In this document: piece by piece, positions 1 to 8,569 of the stretch | How the letters are laid out: each line of letters starts with the position of its first letter | Position numbering within the stretch: position 1 is the first letter of the stretch | NCBI RefSeq assembly: GCF_003045775.1 | Contig: NZ_PXNS01000011.1 | Coordinates: forward strand, 26,369-90,368 | DNA: 64,000 nucleotides | Direction: 5' to 3' | Origin: Halomonas litopenaei | Lineage (GTDB): Bacteria; Pseudomonadota; Gammaproteobacteria; Pseudomonadales; Halomonadaceae | Notes under the pieces: model-generated | What the model was told of the DNA's origin: nothing | The model's input: the letters and a program-made list of their open reading frames with translations, nothing else | The model's database searches: none | Program-made: the position numbers and the translations under genes

Positions 1-2559
1 GGAGTCAGTACCTTGCGTCCAGCTGATGCCCGAGGTGTCGAGCAGCGGCAGCGGCAGGTAGGCGATCAACTGGAAGTTCTCGTGGTCGCCGGTGACCAGC
101 TCGTAGCGCAGGGTGAAGGTCACCTCGTCGCCGGGGGCCAGTTCGCTGACGCCTCCTTCGATGGCGATGTCCACCTGGCTGGTGGGCACCGTCAGTTCGG
201 TGCTGGAGTCGTCGGTCTCGCTATCGCCGGTCAGGTTGTTCGGGTTGAGCAGCAGGGTGGCATCGACCTCGGCGGCATTGCCCAGGCTGTCGCCTTCGTT
301 GATGGTAGGGTGGTCGGTCACGTCCTCGTCTGCATAGGCGTCGTCGATGACCGCGCGATAGCTGATCAGCGCACGGGTGGCGCCGGCGTCGATCACCCCA
401 TCGAAGGCGGCGTCGCCGGCGAGCCAGGCCTGGTCACCCAGAGCGTTCTGGATCGACAGGGCGATATCGAAGCCAAGGGTGGTGGTGCCATCGGCATTGA
501 CGCTGGTGGTGACCACCAGATCGATGGTGGTGGCGTCATCACCGCTGTAGAGGATCAGCGTCGGGGTGCCCTCGAGGGTCTGGCCGTCGCCGAGGGTATC
601 GGTGACGACAAACTGACCAACGAGCTGGGTGTCCTCGCCAAAGGCGAAGTAGTCCGACAGCGCCATCTCCAGCTGGTATTCCAGGGTGTCACCCGGAGTC
701 AGGCCGCTGGTGCCGGTATCGATGGCCAGGGTGGCGGTCTTTTCCAGGGTGATCGACTTGGCAACGAAGCTCAGCTCATCGCCGGTACCCTCGAAGCTGA
801 CCTTGCCGTCGGGATCGTCGGGATTGCGGTCGCGATCGTCCAGCGGCAGCCAGACGCCGCTGCCGGTGGGGGCGCCGAACTTGATCGTGGTGTCGTTGCC
901 AGTCACCGGGTCGAGGACAGGGGCGCCGTTGGCATCGGTCTCCGGCACATAGAAGTCGACCCGGCTGGACTGGGCCTCGGTGAGGTTGTCGTAGGTCACC
1001 GTGTAGGAGGTGATGAAGGCATCGCTGTCGATCAGCGCCTGTATGGTCAGGTCACCGGTGTAGGTGTTGCCGCTGGCCAGGGTGATGGAGGTCAGGGTGC
1101 CGTTGCCGGGATCGATGGCGGTGACCTGAACGTTGTCCGGAACCGGCTGGGTGATGACTACGTCGGTCAGGGTCTGGGCGGTGGCCCCGGCGCCTGCCGG
1201 GCGCACCGTGGTGACCAGGCTGTGGGGGTAGTTCTCGCCGGTGGTGGTGTCGCCCTCGCTCATGTCGAGGCTCTGCTCCACCGCGATGACCGTGGGGGTG
1301 ATGGTGAAGGCGACCGCGCTACCGATCAGGCTGGGGTCCTGCTCCGGGTTGGACAGGGCATCGTTGCCGAGCTCGAAGCCGGCCATGGCCTGGATGACCA
1401 GGTCCGGGCTGCCGTTGGTCTGGGAGGTGTCAGCCAGCTCACTGAGCTGGCCGGTAAAGGTGACGTCGATGCTTGGCTGGTCGCTGGTCAGGCTGGCGAA
1501 GGGCAGCGCCGCCACCACCAGGGTGTCGCCGGCCTGGGCGCCATAGGCCGAGGCCAGCACGGTGATCGGTTCGCCATTGGCGTCCTTTGCCAGGGGATGC
1601 ACCGCCTCGCCGTTGGCGTCGAAGGTCACCTGGTAGAGGTCGAGTTGCCCTCCCAGGTAGCTTGCCGAGGTGATGACAATGCCATCGTCGACCTCGGCGC
1701 CGGCGCCGTCCTTGCCGGTAGCGGGCACGATCAACTGGACAAAGGGGGCGTAGCCCTCCTGGGCGGTGGAGGCATTGGACACGCTGACGGTGAACTGAAA
1801 TTCCTCGCCCAGCGGCACCTCCGCGGCAGATTCGCCGAGCGACGCCGTCGGCTCGGCGTCGGCCAGCAGGCCATCCAAGGGTGCCAGGGCGGCGAGTGCC
1901 ACGCCACGGTCGTCAGCCAGTTGCCCCTGTTGACGCTCCAGCTCCCAGTCGCCGCCCAGGCCACTGTGGCCGGTATCATCGGTGGAGGCGCCCACGTCCA
2001 TGCCGGTGGCGCTGGCGAGACCTTCCACCAGTTCGAGCCCAGCGTCGGTGGCGCCGATGCGACAGCCGTAGAGCAGCAGGTCGGCGTCGGCCGTCAGTGC
2101 CTCGCGCCACTGGCCGAGGCTCGCCGTCAGGCTCGTGAGAGTGTCGTTGCCGACCAGGGTATCGCCGAGCTGAAACTGGCCTGAGGCGCCGTGGCTGAAG
2201 ATCTCCACGCTCTCGACCTGGTCCATGCCGGCCAGGGCAGCGGTGATGGCCTCGATACCGTTCTCGTCGGCGTCGACCTCGAGCAGTTCGGCGTCGTCGG
2301 CAAGACCCTCGCGGATCGTCTGGCGCTGGGCGTCGGAGAGGCGTGCGTCCACCACCACCAGATGGCGAGCCGGCGCTCCGCTACCACGGGGGCTGTCGCT
2401 GTCGCCCTGGGTGGCCGGTGCCTGGCCGTCGCCGTCCGTTGGCTGCTGGTTGGGTTTCCCACCGTCGCCATCGCTGGCGGGGTCGGGGGTGGCCGCCATG
2501 GCGCCATCGAACAGCAGGCGTGGCTCCAGCGCGATCAGCCGTGAACGAGTTCCCTTCAT
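1..2559 (-). CDS. LEPR-XLL / DUF4347 surface protein, C-terminus outside window
   Basis: Partial gene; 853 residues are visible and the frame is still open at the window edge. The start is the ATG at 2559, with AGGAG 8 bases upstream. The N-terminus reads MKGTRSRLIALEPRLLFDGA, the LEPR-XLL motif found at the start of very large exported surface proteins. A DUF4347 domain follows at about residues 65-200 (it includes LVVVDARL, IFSHGASG and LLYGCRIGA). After that come low-complexity beta-rich repeats of the DUF11/cadherin-like kind, rich in Asp, Thr and Gly. There is no classical signal peptide, as in type I secretion substrates of this family. It could be a second client of the secretion system at 46-52 kb, but that is inference. 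Its real length and C-terminal signal cannot be seen. Confidence 0.85.
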   Translation of the reverse strand, partial: MKGTRSRLIALEPRLLFDGAMAATPDPASDGDGGKPNQQPTDGDGQAPATQGDSDSPRGSGAPARHLVVVDARLSDAQRQTIREGLADDAELLEVDADENGIEAITAALAGMDQVESVEIFSHGASGQFQLGDTLVGNDTLTSLTASLGQWREALTADADLLLYGCRIGATDAGLELVEGLASATGMDVGASTDDTGHSGLGGDWELERQQGQLADDRGVALAALAPLDGLLADAEPTASLGESAAEVPLGEEFQFTVSVSNASTAQEGYAPFVQLIVPATGKDGAGAEVDDGIVITSASYLGGQLDLYQVTFDANGEAVHPLAKDANGEPITVLASAYGAQAGDTLVVAALPFASLTSDQPSIDVTFTGQLSELADTSQTNGSPDLVIQAMAGFELGNDALSNPEQDPSLIGSAVAFTITPTVIAVEQSLDMSEGDTTTGENYPHSLVTTVRPAGAGATAQTLTDVVITQPVPDNVQVTAIDPGNGTLTSITLASGNTYTGDLTIQALIDSDAFITSYTVTYDNLTEAQSSRVDFYVPETDANGAPVLDPVTGNDTTIKFGAPTGSGVWLPLDDRDRNPDDPDGKVSFEGTGDELSFVAKSITLEKTATLAIDTGTSGLTPGDTLEYQLEMALSDYFAFGEDTQLVGQFVVTDTLGDGQTLEGTPTLILYSGDDATTIDLVVTTSVNADGTTTLGFDIALSIQNALGDQAWLAGDAAFDGVIDAGATRALISYRAVIDDAYADEDVTDHPTINEGDSLGNAAEVDATLLLNPNNLTGDSETDDSSTELTVPTSQVDIAIEGGVSELAPGDEVTFTLRYELVTGDHENFQLIAYLPLPLLDTSGISWTQGTDS

Positions 2560-3020
2560 ACCGACTCCTGCCTTTCCTTGTTGTCACTGTATCGATGGCA
2601 GATGACGCTTTTAATGCCATATCTGCACAATACTCTAAACATAGACGTTGATTCTCATTCTGTGCCGAAAAAGTGGAGGAGTGGCTACGCGGATCAGGAC
2701 GGTAGTGACAAGGCTATGGTAGGCGGCTGGCGCCAAGGCCCCAGCCCTTCACTCGAGGGCTGGCAGGGCCCTTTTTTGGGGGAGGGCGAACGTCAGGAAT
2801 GCCCGCTGAAGCAAATAACGTGAGGGTTAACGCCGAAAACGATGTGGAACCACTGACGTTTCCGGGGAGGAATGCCGGAGGGGGCAAGCCGAGCAGGCGC
2901 GTGAGGAAAAGGGGAAAAGGCGCCCTGTGCCGGCGGTCGATCGACATTGGCAGGCACAGGGAAAGGCGGGAAGGTCACATCGACATGGGCGTCGATGCCG
3001 GTGCGGATGGCGAAGCGCCT
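2560..3020. other. Intergenic region, promoter side of the DUF4347 gene
   Basis: No credible gene lies in these 461 bases. The part next to 2559 is AT-richer than its surroundings (about 2580-2665) and should hold the minus-strand promoter of the DUF4347 gene. A hairpin at 2741-2763 (arms CCAGCCCT and AGGGCTGG, 7-nt loop) is followed by a run of six T at 2771-2776, so it is terminator-like in the plus direction, although no plus-strand gene precedes it. It could act on read-through from the permease operon that ends at 3021. Confidence 0.4.
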
Positions 3021-3761
3021 TTACACCCGACGAGGTTGTCCAAAGGGGCGCCAGGCGCGACGTACCGGTTGTACCCCCGGGAAGTGGTGTTCGACCTGAC
3101 GCAGGCACAGCGTCAGCACGATGGTCAGCAGCAGATAGACGGCGGCGATCAGCAGCAGTGGTTCGTAGGTCAGGAAGGTCTCGTCGCGAATGATGTTGGC
3201 GGCCTGGAGCAGATCCATCATGGCGATGGTCGAGACCAGCGGGATCGACTTCAGCAGCAGGATCATCTCGCCGGTGAGGGTGGGCAGACACAACTGTACC
3301 GCGCGGGGTAGCCACAGACGCCAGAATACCTGGAACGGGTTGAGGCCGAAGGCCCGCCCGGCCTCGCGCTCGCCTGGCGGTACGCTGAGCAGGGCGCCGC
3401 GCAGGATCTCGCCGCTGTAGGCGCCGACCGAGAGGGTGAAGGTAAGGGTGGCGTAGAAGAACGGGTCGCGCAGCAAGCCCCAGAAGATGCTGTCCTGGAT
3501 GCCGGGGATGCCTTCCAGCAGCCGACCCACCCCGTAGTAGAAGAAGAACAGCTGCACCAGCAATGGGGTGCCGCGAATGACCGAGGTCACCGCCGTGGCC
3601 GTCCAGGCCAGCGGTCGGGGGCCCCTGATGCGTGCCATGGCCATGCCGATGGCCAGGGTGAGGCCGGCGATGGCCGATACCAGCAGCAGCCACAGGGTAT
3701 TGATCAGGCCTTCGATGAGGTATTCCTGATAGAAAGGGTCGCTCAACCAGCCGAAGTCCAT
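3021..3761 (-). CDS. Polar amino acid ABC transporter permease (HisM/ArtM type)
   Basis: 246-residue inner-membrane permease of the polar amino acid (PAAT) family with about five transmembrane helices. The cytoplasmic EAA loop that docks to the ATPase is at residues 130-158 (it includes REAGRAFGLNPFQ). The start at 3761 (MDFGWLSDPF) matches the usual length; reading further upstream would run into the 94-bp intergenic repeats. It is the last gene of the minus-strand catabolic block and pairs with the permease at 3951-4664, the ATPase at 5813 and the binding protein at 4940. Family membership suggests basic or polar amino acid uptake. The exact substrate cannot be read from the sequence. Confidence 0.9.
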   Translation of the reverse strand: MDFGWLSDPFYQEYLIEGLINTLWLLLVSAIAGLTLAIGMAMARIRGPRPLAWTATAVTSVIRGTPLLVQLFFFYYGVGRLLEGIPGIQDSIFWGLLRDPFFYATLTFTLSVGAYSGEILRGALLSVPPGEREAGRAFGLNPFQVFWRLWLPRAVQLCLPTLTGEMILLLKSIPLVSTIAMMDLLQAANIIRDETFLTYEPLLLIAAVYLLLTIVLTLCLRQVEHHFPGVQPVRRAWRPFGQPRRV

Positions 3762-3762
3762 G

Positions 3763-3960
3763 TCAGGTCTCCCGGGGCTGGAGGTGAGAATGGGGCTGGC
3801 CGCGTTTGACACGCCGTGAACGTCCAAAGGGCGCAATGAAATGACACCAGCGCATATCAGGTCTCCCGGGGCTGAAGGTGAGAGTGGGGCTGGCCGCGTT
3901 TGACACGCCGTGAACGACCAAAGGGCGCAGTGAAATGACACCAGCGCATATCAGGTCTCC
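3763..3960. repeat. 94-bp tandem repeat between two permease genes
   Basis: Two nearly identical 94-bp copies (3763-3856 and 3857-3950) plus the first 10 bases of a third (3951-3960), each beginning TCAGGTCTCC on the plus strand. They differ at only a few positions. On the minus strand each copy reads as a short open frame ending RRVKRGQPHSHLQPRET-stop. This resembles the C-terminus RRVRRGQPQSQET-stop of the permease just upstream, and the shared GGAGACCTGA contains that gene's stop codon. The array therefore looks like amplified, diverged copies of a permease 3' end. Confidence 0.85.
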
Positions 3961-4664
3961 TGACTCTGGGGTTGTCCACGCCTGACCCGGCGCTCGATCA
4001 GCGCGAAGACCAGGTTGGACGACAGCGTCATCATCAGATAGAGCACGCCGGCGGCAGCGTAGAACAGAAAATGCGCACGGGTGCTGGCGGCGGCCTGTTG
4101 GATGGTGAAGAACAGTTCGCTGTAGCCGATCACGCTGATCAGGGCGGTGTCCTTGATCAGGATCAGCCAGAGGTTCGACATCCCTGGCAGGGCGTTGGGC
4201 AGCATCGCCGGCAGGGTGATGTGGAGAAAGCGTGCCCAGGGGGAAAAGCCGAAGGCGTCGGCGGCCTCGAGCTGGCCCTTGGGGATGGCCGAGATGGCGC
4301 CGCGGAAAACCTCTGTCATGTAGGCGCCCTGGACGAAGGCCAGCACCCCCACGGCGGTGACGAAGCCGTTGATGGCGACCTGCCCGGGCAGGCCCAGGGC
4401 GTTGGTCAGGGCGGTCAGCGCCTGGGAGCCGGCATAGTAAAGCAGGATGATCAGCAGAAGCTCCGGCACCGCACGCACGCCGGTGGAATAAGCGCCGCCG
4501 ATTCCGCGCAGCCAGGCGTGTCGGGACAGCCGGCAGGCGGCACCGACAAAGCCAAGCAGCACGCCGATGGCGTAGGCCAGGCAGGCGATCTGCAGGGTGG
4601 TGAGGGCGCCGTCGAGGATCGGTCCGGCCCAGTCGGCCAGCCCCTCCTGAGAAGCGTTGTTCAT
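3951..4664 (-). CDS. Polar amino acid ABC transporter permease (HisQ/ArtQ type)
   Basis: 237-residue PAAT-family inner-membrane permease with an EAA loop at residues 129-152 (PKGQLEAADAFGFSPWARF). It would form the heterodimeric channel with the permease at 3021-3761. The start at 4664 (MNNASQEG) gives normal family length. Its 3' end lies in the partial third copy of the 94-bp repeat. A 275-bp gap carrying an inverted-repeat element separates it from the upstream binding protein gene, so it may depend on read-through. Family assignment is firm; substrate unknown. Confidence 0.9.
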   Translation of the reverse strand: MNNASQEGLADWAGPILDGALTTLQIACLAYAIGVLLGFVGAACRLSRHAWLRGIGGAYSTGVRAVPELLLIILLYYAGSQALTALTNALGLPGQVAINGFVTAVGVLAFVQGAYMTEVFRGAISAIPKGQLEAADAFGFSPWARFLHITLPAMLPNALPGMSNLWLILIKDTALISVIGYSELFFTIQQAAASTRAHFLFYAAAGVLYLMMTLSSNLVFALIERRVRRGQPQSQET

Positions 4665-4802
4665 GGGGCATTCTCGTCGTGGGTGAAAGTCGCGATGGCA
4701 GGGGGCCTGGTGCGCATCCGGCGGCTGTTGCCGGCGTTCGCCCAGGCCCCGGCCTCAGGCAGAAGCGTCGTTCACACGAGCGCGTCGCCGATAGGTCCTG
4801 TG

Positions 4803-4940
4803 CTTTAGACGAAAAGTCGACGAGCGATGGTTAGACAAGGCAAAAATCGGTGAGAAAGCGCAGTTTACGTTTGTAAATGAGCATTTTGACCCGATTTTTA
4901 ACGCCGTATTACCGAGCGCAGACACTTTTCGTACAGGCCC
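4803..4940. repeat. Imperfect inverted-repeat intergenic element, full copy
   Basis: The 275-bp gap 4665-4939 holds no gene but contains a long imperfect palindrome. The outer arms carry ACGAAAAGT (from 4811) and its complement ACTTTTCGT (near 4925-4933). Next come GAGCG/CGCTC-type pairs and AAAAATCGG/CCGATTTTT. The centre TTTACGTTTGTAAA forms a small hairpin. The whole can fold into a branched hairpin of about 125 nt. A shorter relative lies at 35029-35110. The size and symmetry suggest a REP- or MITE-like dispersed element. The stop codon of the 4940 gene sits at its edge. Confidence 0.65.
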
Positions 4941-5782
4941 TAGCCCACGCAGACGTCGGTGCCGAAGTAGCGCTCGGACAGCTCGCTGCAGATGCCCTGC
5001 TGATTGACCGCCTCGATGGCGGCGTTGACGTCCTCGGTCAGGGCGTCGTCCTCCTGGCGCAGGCCGATGCCGACGCCTTCACCGTAGGCCTCGTGGTGCG
5101 GCGCCGTGGCCTTGATCTCGAAGTCCGCGGCTTCATCGCGTTCGACCAGCTCGGTCATGGCGATCTCGTCGGCCAGGATCAGGTCCAGGCGGCCGGAGAG
5201 CAGGTCGCGATTGACCTGTTCGGCCTGGTCGTACAGACGGATGTCGACGCCGCTATCGCGAAGGGCGCGACGGGCGTAGGTGGCGTTGGTGGTGGCGCTC
5301 TGCACCCCCAGCACCTTGCCGTCCAGGCCCTCGGGCGGCTCGATGTCCAGTGAGCGGGCGGCGACGTAGGCACCGGGGGTGAAGTAGTAGGGCGAGCTGA
5401 AGTCGATGACCCGCAGGCGCTTCTCGGTGATCGACATGGAGTTCATGATCATGTCGATGCGTCCGGCCTTGAGCGAGGGGATGATACCGCTCCAGCCGGT
5501 CGGGGTGATCTCGCACTCACGGCCCATCTGGTCGCAGATGGCCGATGCCAGTTCCACCTCGAAACCGGTCCAGTCACCGTCGGAGGAGGTGTAGGTGAAG
5601 GGCGGATAGGGTTCGGCGGAGATGCCGATCTTGAGGGGCTCGCCAGCGTCCTGGTTGGCTGCCTGGTCGGTCGCATGGGCGCTGCCGATGGTGGCGGCGC
5701 CGAGGGTCGTGGCGAGCGCGACGCCCAGGGCAAGGCGACGAGCGAGGTCGGCTGACGGGCGCAGGGGATGGGATACGGTCAT
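4940..5782 (-). CDS. Amino acid ABC transporter substrate-binding protein, family 3
   Basis: 280-residue periplasmic binding protein (SBP_bac_3 fold). A twin-basic/hydrophobic N-terminus (residues 1-38, ending GSAHA) is a signal peptide, with likely cleavage before TDQAAN. The first-lobe signature KIGISAEPYPPFTY and the later GWSGIIPSLKAGRIDMIM are typical of lysine/arginine/ornithine/histidine-type binders. It lies 30 bp downstream of the ATPase gene in the same direction, so the four transporter genes form one unit. The family often binds basic or zwitterionic amino acids. A ligand such as arginine, a methylated lysine or a betaine-like amino acid is inference from context. Confidence 0.9.
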   Translation of the reverse strand: MTVSHPLRPSADLARRLALGVALATTLGAATIGSAHATDQAANQDAGEPLKIGISAEPYPPFTYTSSDGDWTGFEVELASAICDQMGRECEITPTGWSGIIPSLKAGRIDMIMNSMSITEKRLRVIDFSSPYYFTPGAYVAARSLDIEPPEGLDGKVLGVQSATTNATYARRALRDSGVDIRLYDQAEQVNRDLLSGRLDLILADEIAMTELVERDEAADFEIKATAPHHEAYGEGVGIGLRQEDDALTEDVNAAIEAVNQQGICSELSERYFGTDVCVG

Positions 5783-5812
5783 GGGAACTCCTGGTTGTTG
5801 TGTGACTGGCAG

Positions 5813-6625
5813 TCAAGCTGCGGGGGCGATGAAGCGCCGGCAGCGTTCGTTGTCGCTGTGTTCGAAGATGCGCTCGGGGGGGCCGGCTTCGCCGACGACG
5901 CCGCGGTCGAGAAACACGATCTGGTCGGATACCTCCCGGGCGAAGGCCATCTCGTGGGTCACCATCAGCATGGTGCGCCCCTCGTCGGCCAGGCCGCGGA
6001 TGACCCCTAGCACCTCGTTGACCCTCTCCGGGTCCAGCGCCGAGGTAGGCTCGTCGAACAGCAGGATCTCGGGCTCCATGGCCAGCGCTCGGGCGATGGC
6101 CACGCGCTGCTGCTGGCCACCGGAGAGAAACGCCGGGTAGGCGTCGGCACGCTCGGCCATGCCGACGCGCTCCAGATAGTGGGCGGCCAGGGCGTTGGCC
6201 TTCCTGCGTGAGATTCCCTTGACCCGCACCGGGGCCTCGCTGACGTTGCCGAGCACGGTCAGGTGCGGCCAGAGGTTGAACTGCTGGAATACCATGGAGA
6301 CCTTGCCGCGCAGGCGTTGCAGCTGATGGCGACTGAGCGGCATGTCGGTATGGCTGCTGCGGGGGCCCTGCTCGGTGAAGCGGATGCGTTCATCGGCGAT
6401 GGAGAGGCTGCCCTGCTGGGGTCGCTCCAGCAGGTTCATGCAGCGCAGCAGGGTGCTCTTGCCGGAGCCACTGGCGCCGATGATGGTGGTCACAGTGCCT
6501 TCGGCGACGCTCAGGGAGACGTCGCGCAGCACGCTGGTGTCCCCGTAGCGCTTGACGAGGTGACGAGCCTCGACCACGGGGGAGGTCGGGCTCAAGTCGT
6601 CGCTGGTGGTGACGGATGGTGGCAT
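5813..6625 (-). CDS. Amino acid ABC transporter ATP-binding protein (HisP/GlnQ type)
   Basis: 270 residues from the ATG at 6625, which lies 7 bases past the stop of the aminotransferase gene. In-frame ATGs at 6658 and 6670 inside that gene are alternatives, and none has a strong ribosome site. Walker A GASGSGKST is at residues 50-58, Q-loop FQQFNLW near 113-119, signature LSGGQ at 167-171, and Walker B ending FDEP near 190-193. All catalytic motifs are intact. It drives the importer formed by the permeases at 3021 and 3951 and the binding protein at 4940. The order aminotransferase, ATPase, binding protein implies that the imported compound is the transaminase substrate. Confidence 0.92.
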   Translation of the reverse strand: MPPSVTTSDDLSPTSPVVEARHLVKRYGDTSVLRDVSLSVAEGTVTTIIGASGSGKSTLLRCMNLLERPQQGSLSIADERIRFTEQGPRSSHTDMPLSRHQLQRLRGKVSMVFQQFNLWPHLTVLGNVSEAPVRVKGISRRKANALAAHYLERVGMAERADAYPAFLSGGQQQRVAIARALAMEPEILLFDEPTSALDPERVNEVLGVIRGLADEGRTMLMVTHEMAFAREVSDQIVFLDRGVVGEAGPPERIFEHSDNERCRRFIAPAA

Positions 6626-6632
6626 AGGCGAC

Positions 6633-7817
6633 TCAGGGGCTGGTGACAAGACAGGCATCGGCAAACTCACGAAGCCGTGTTGCGGCGCGACTCAGGCGCT
6701 CCGGGGGCTGGGTCAGGCTCAGCCTCACAAAGCCAGCCGCCGAGGGGCCGAAGGCCTCGCCGGACAGCACCGAGATGCCGCAGTCATCGAGCAGGCCATC
6801 GGCGAACTCGGCCGATGACAGACCAGTGGCGCGGATGTCGACCATCACGAACATGCCGGCGTCCGGGCAGATCGCCTTGACCGAGTCGGCACCGTCTAGG
6901 GCGCGGCAGACGCTGTCGCGGCGTTCACGGTAGGCGGCGTGCATGGTGGCAAGCTCGGGGAGGTCGCTGTCGAGCGCGGTGATCGCCGCGTCCTGGATAA
7001 AGTCCGGGCAGCCGTACAGCATGCACAGCGCCAGATTGTCCAGGTGCTCGATCAGCGCCTCGGGCGCGACCACCCAGCCCAGCCGCCAGCCGGTCATGGC
7101 GTGGGACTTGGACAGGCTAGAGATCACCACGCTGCGATTGGCCATGTCGGGCAGCGCCAGCGGGCTGTGGTGCTCGCCCTCGAAGATCAGCTCGGCGTAG
7201 ACCTCGTCGGAGATCAGCCAGAGGTCATGGCGGTGACACAGCTCGGCGATCTGCTCCCACTGCTGCCGGGTCATCGACTGGCCGGTGGGGTTGTGGGGGC
7301 TGTTGAGCAGGATCGCCCGGGTGTTGTCGGTGATCGCGGCGGCGATATCGGCCACGTCGAGTCGAAAGCCGGCCTCTGGCCGCAGCGGCACTCGGGCCAG
7401 TCGTGCACCGGTCGACTGGATCACCGCCTCGTAGGTGACGTAGCTCGGCTCCGGCACGATCACCTCGTCGCCAGGGTCGAGCAGGCACTGGGCGGTGGCG
7501 TAGAGCCCGCACTGGGCGCCGGCCATCACGATCAGTCGCTCGGGGGACACCTCGACACCCTGATGGCGACGATAGTGGCGGCTGATGGCTTCGCGCAGCT
7601 CACCCTTGCCCTGGACGTCGGCATAGTGGGTCGCGCCGCGGTCGAGGCTTTGCTTGGCCGCCTCGATGATCGGGGCGGGGGTGGTGAAGTCGGGATCGCC
7701 CACCGACAGTACGGTGATGTCTTCACCGCTGGCCTGGCGCTTCAGCGCACGCACATGGATGTCCCAGGCGGCGGCGCCTTCGCCGGCGATGCGTTGGGTC
7801 AGGGCGGAGACTTTCAT
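6633..7817 (-). CDS. Class I/II PLP aminotransferase (AruH-like)
   Basis: 394 residues. Fold type I aminotransferase with NSPHNPTG at 172-179, SDEVYAEL near 203-210, and the PLP-binding lysine K237 in SLSKSHAMTGWRLGW; the C-terminal carboxylate-binding arginine is in RLSLTQP. The ATG at 7817 overlaps the stop of the class II aldolase gene by four bases (ATGA), so translation is coupled, and AAGGA precedes it. Together with the AruI-like decarboxylase at 9611 it recalls the arginine transaminase pathway AruH/AruI of pseudomonads, in which arginine:pyruvate transaminase makes 2-ketoarginine. The surrounding betaine-type genes make another amino acid substrate possible. Family call is firm, substrate is not. 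Confidence 0.85.
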   Translation of the reverse strand: MKVSALTQRIAGEGAAAWDIHVRALKRQASGEDITVLSVGDPDFTTPAPIIEAAKQSLDRGATHYADVQGKGELREAISRHYRRHQGVEVSPERLIVMAGAQCGLYATAQCLLDPGDEVIVPEPSYVTYEAVIQSTGARLARVPLRPEAGFRLDVADIAAAITDNTRAILLNSPHNPTGQSMTRQQWEQIAELCHRHDLWLISDEVYAELIFEGEHHSPLALPDMANRSVVISSLSKSHAMTGWRLGWVVAPEALIEHLDNLALCMLYGCPDFIQDAAITALDSDLPELATMHAAYRERRDSVCRALDGADSVKAICPDAGMFVMVDIRATGLSSAEFADGLLDDCGISVLSGEAFGPSAAGFVRLSLTQPPERLSRAATRLREFADACLVTSP

Positions 7818-8569
7818 GGTGAAGGGTCCTTGTTGTCGGAAGCGGCGGGAGCGTCGATGCCGAGGCGGCGCAGTTCCGCCCGCCAGGCAAGCTCGGTGCC
7901 CTGGGGGCTCGCGGCCCAGTCGTCGTACTGGCGGGCGACCTTTTCGCAAAGCTCAGGACTGGCGCTGACCAGCGCCGCCCCGGTGGCCTGGGCCGCGAGC
8001 TGGGCCTGGCAGGAGCGCTCCAGGTCGCGCATGCGCAGAAAGGCGTCGCCGACGCTTTCGCCGACCACCAGCAGGCCGTGCTGGCGCAGGATCATGCTCA
8101 TGTGCTCGCCGAGGTCACGTACCAGCCGTTGGCGCTCGTCCAGGTCGAGGGCGATGCCCTCGTAGTCGTGATAGCCGATGCGCCGATAGAACTGCATCGC
8201 CCACTGGTTCAGTGGCGCGAGGCCCTGCTCGAGGCAGGACACGGCGACCCCGGCGACGCTGTGGGAGTGCAGTACACAGTGGGCGTCGGGACGCGCCGCG
8301 TGGATGGCGCTGTGGATGGTAAAGCCGGCCGGGTTGATGCCGAGGCCGGTGGGATCGTCGAGCACCTGGCCGTGCTCGTCGACAGTCACCAGAGAGTCGG
8401 CGGTGACCTCCTCGAAGCGCAGACCGAAGGCATTGAGCAGGAAGCGCCCCGGCCCGACTCGCGCCGAGATATGGGTCGAGATGCCATCGTCCATGCCATC
8501 CATGGCCATCAGCCGGTAGGCGGCGGCCAGGTCGCGGCGGATGCGCTGCTGGCGGCTGTCTTCGCTCAC
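7814..8569 (-). CDS. Class II aldolase/adducin-family protein
   Basis: 251 residues starting at GTG 8569, which overlaps the stop of the betaine-binding-protein gene by four bases (GTGA). The fold is the zinc-dependent class II aldolase/adducin head. Metal-ligand histidines are visible in CVLHSHSVAG (about residue 100) and in RQHGLLV (about 162). Members cleave or form C-C bonds in phosphosugars or 2-oxo acids, or decarboxylate. This one lies in an operon with an aminotransferase and a 2-oxo-acid decarboxylase, which hints at an acyclic amino-acid-derived substrate rather than a sugar. No specific reaction can be assigned. Confidence 0.8.
   Translation of the reverse strand: MSEDSRQQRIRRDLAAAYRLMAMDGMDDGISTHISARVGPGRFLLNAFGLRFEEVTADSLVTVDEHGQVLDDPTGLGINPAGFTIHSAIHAARPDAHCVLHSHSVAGVAVSCLEQGLAPLNQWAMQFYRRIGYHDYEGIALDLDERQRLVRDLGEHMSMILRQHGLLVVGESVGDAFLRMRDLERSCQAQLAAQATGAALVSASPELCEKVARQYDDWAASPQGTELAWRAELRRLGIDAPAASDNKDPSP

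Noticed and set aside
13..2184. Long plus-strand open frame of 723 codons
   Set aside because: It is the antisense of the DUF4347 gene, whose minus-strand frame has a proper start, ribosome site and recognisable domains; GC-rich codon bias opens the opposite frame.
2640..2665. Fur-box-like AATGAGAATCA upstream of the DUF4347 gene
   Set aside because: Only one half of the usual palindrome is present, and nothing else ties this gene to iron.
3763..3950. Two 31-codon frames (MRWCHFIAPFGRS...) as small genes
   Set aside because: They are repeat copies of a permease 3' end with no ribosome site; treated as a repeat.
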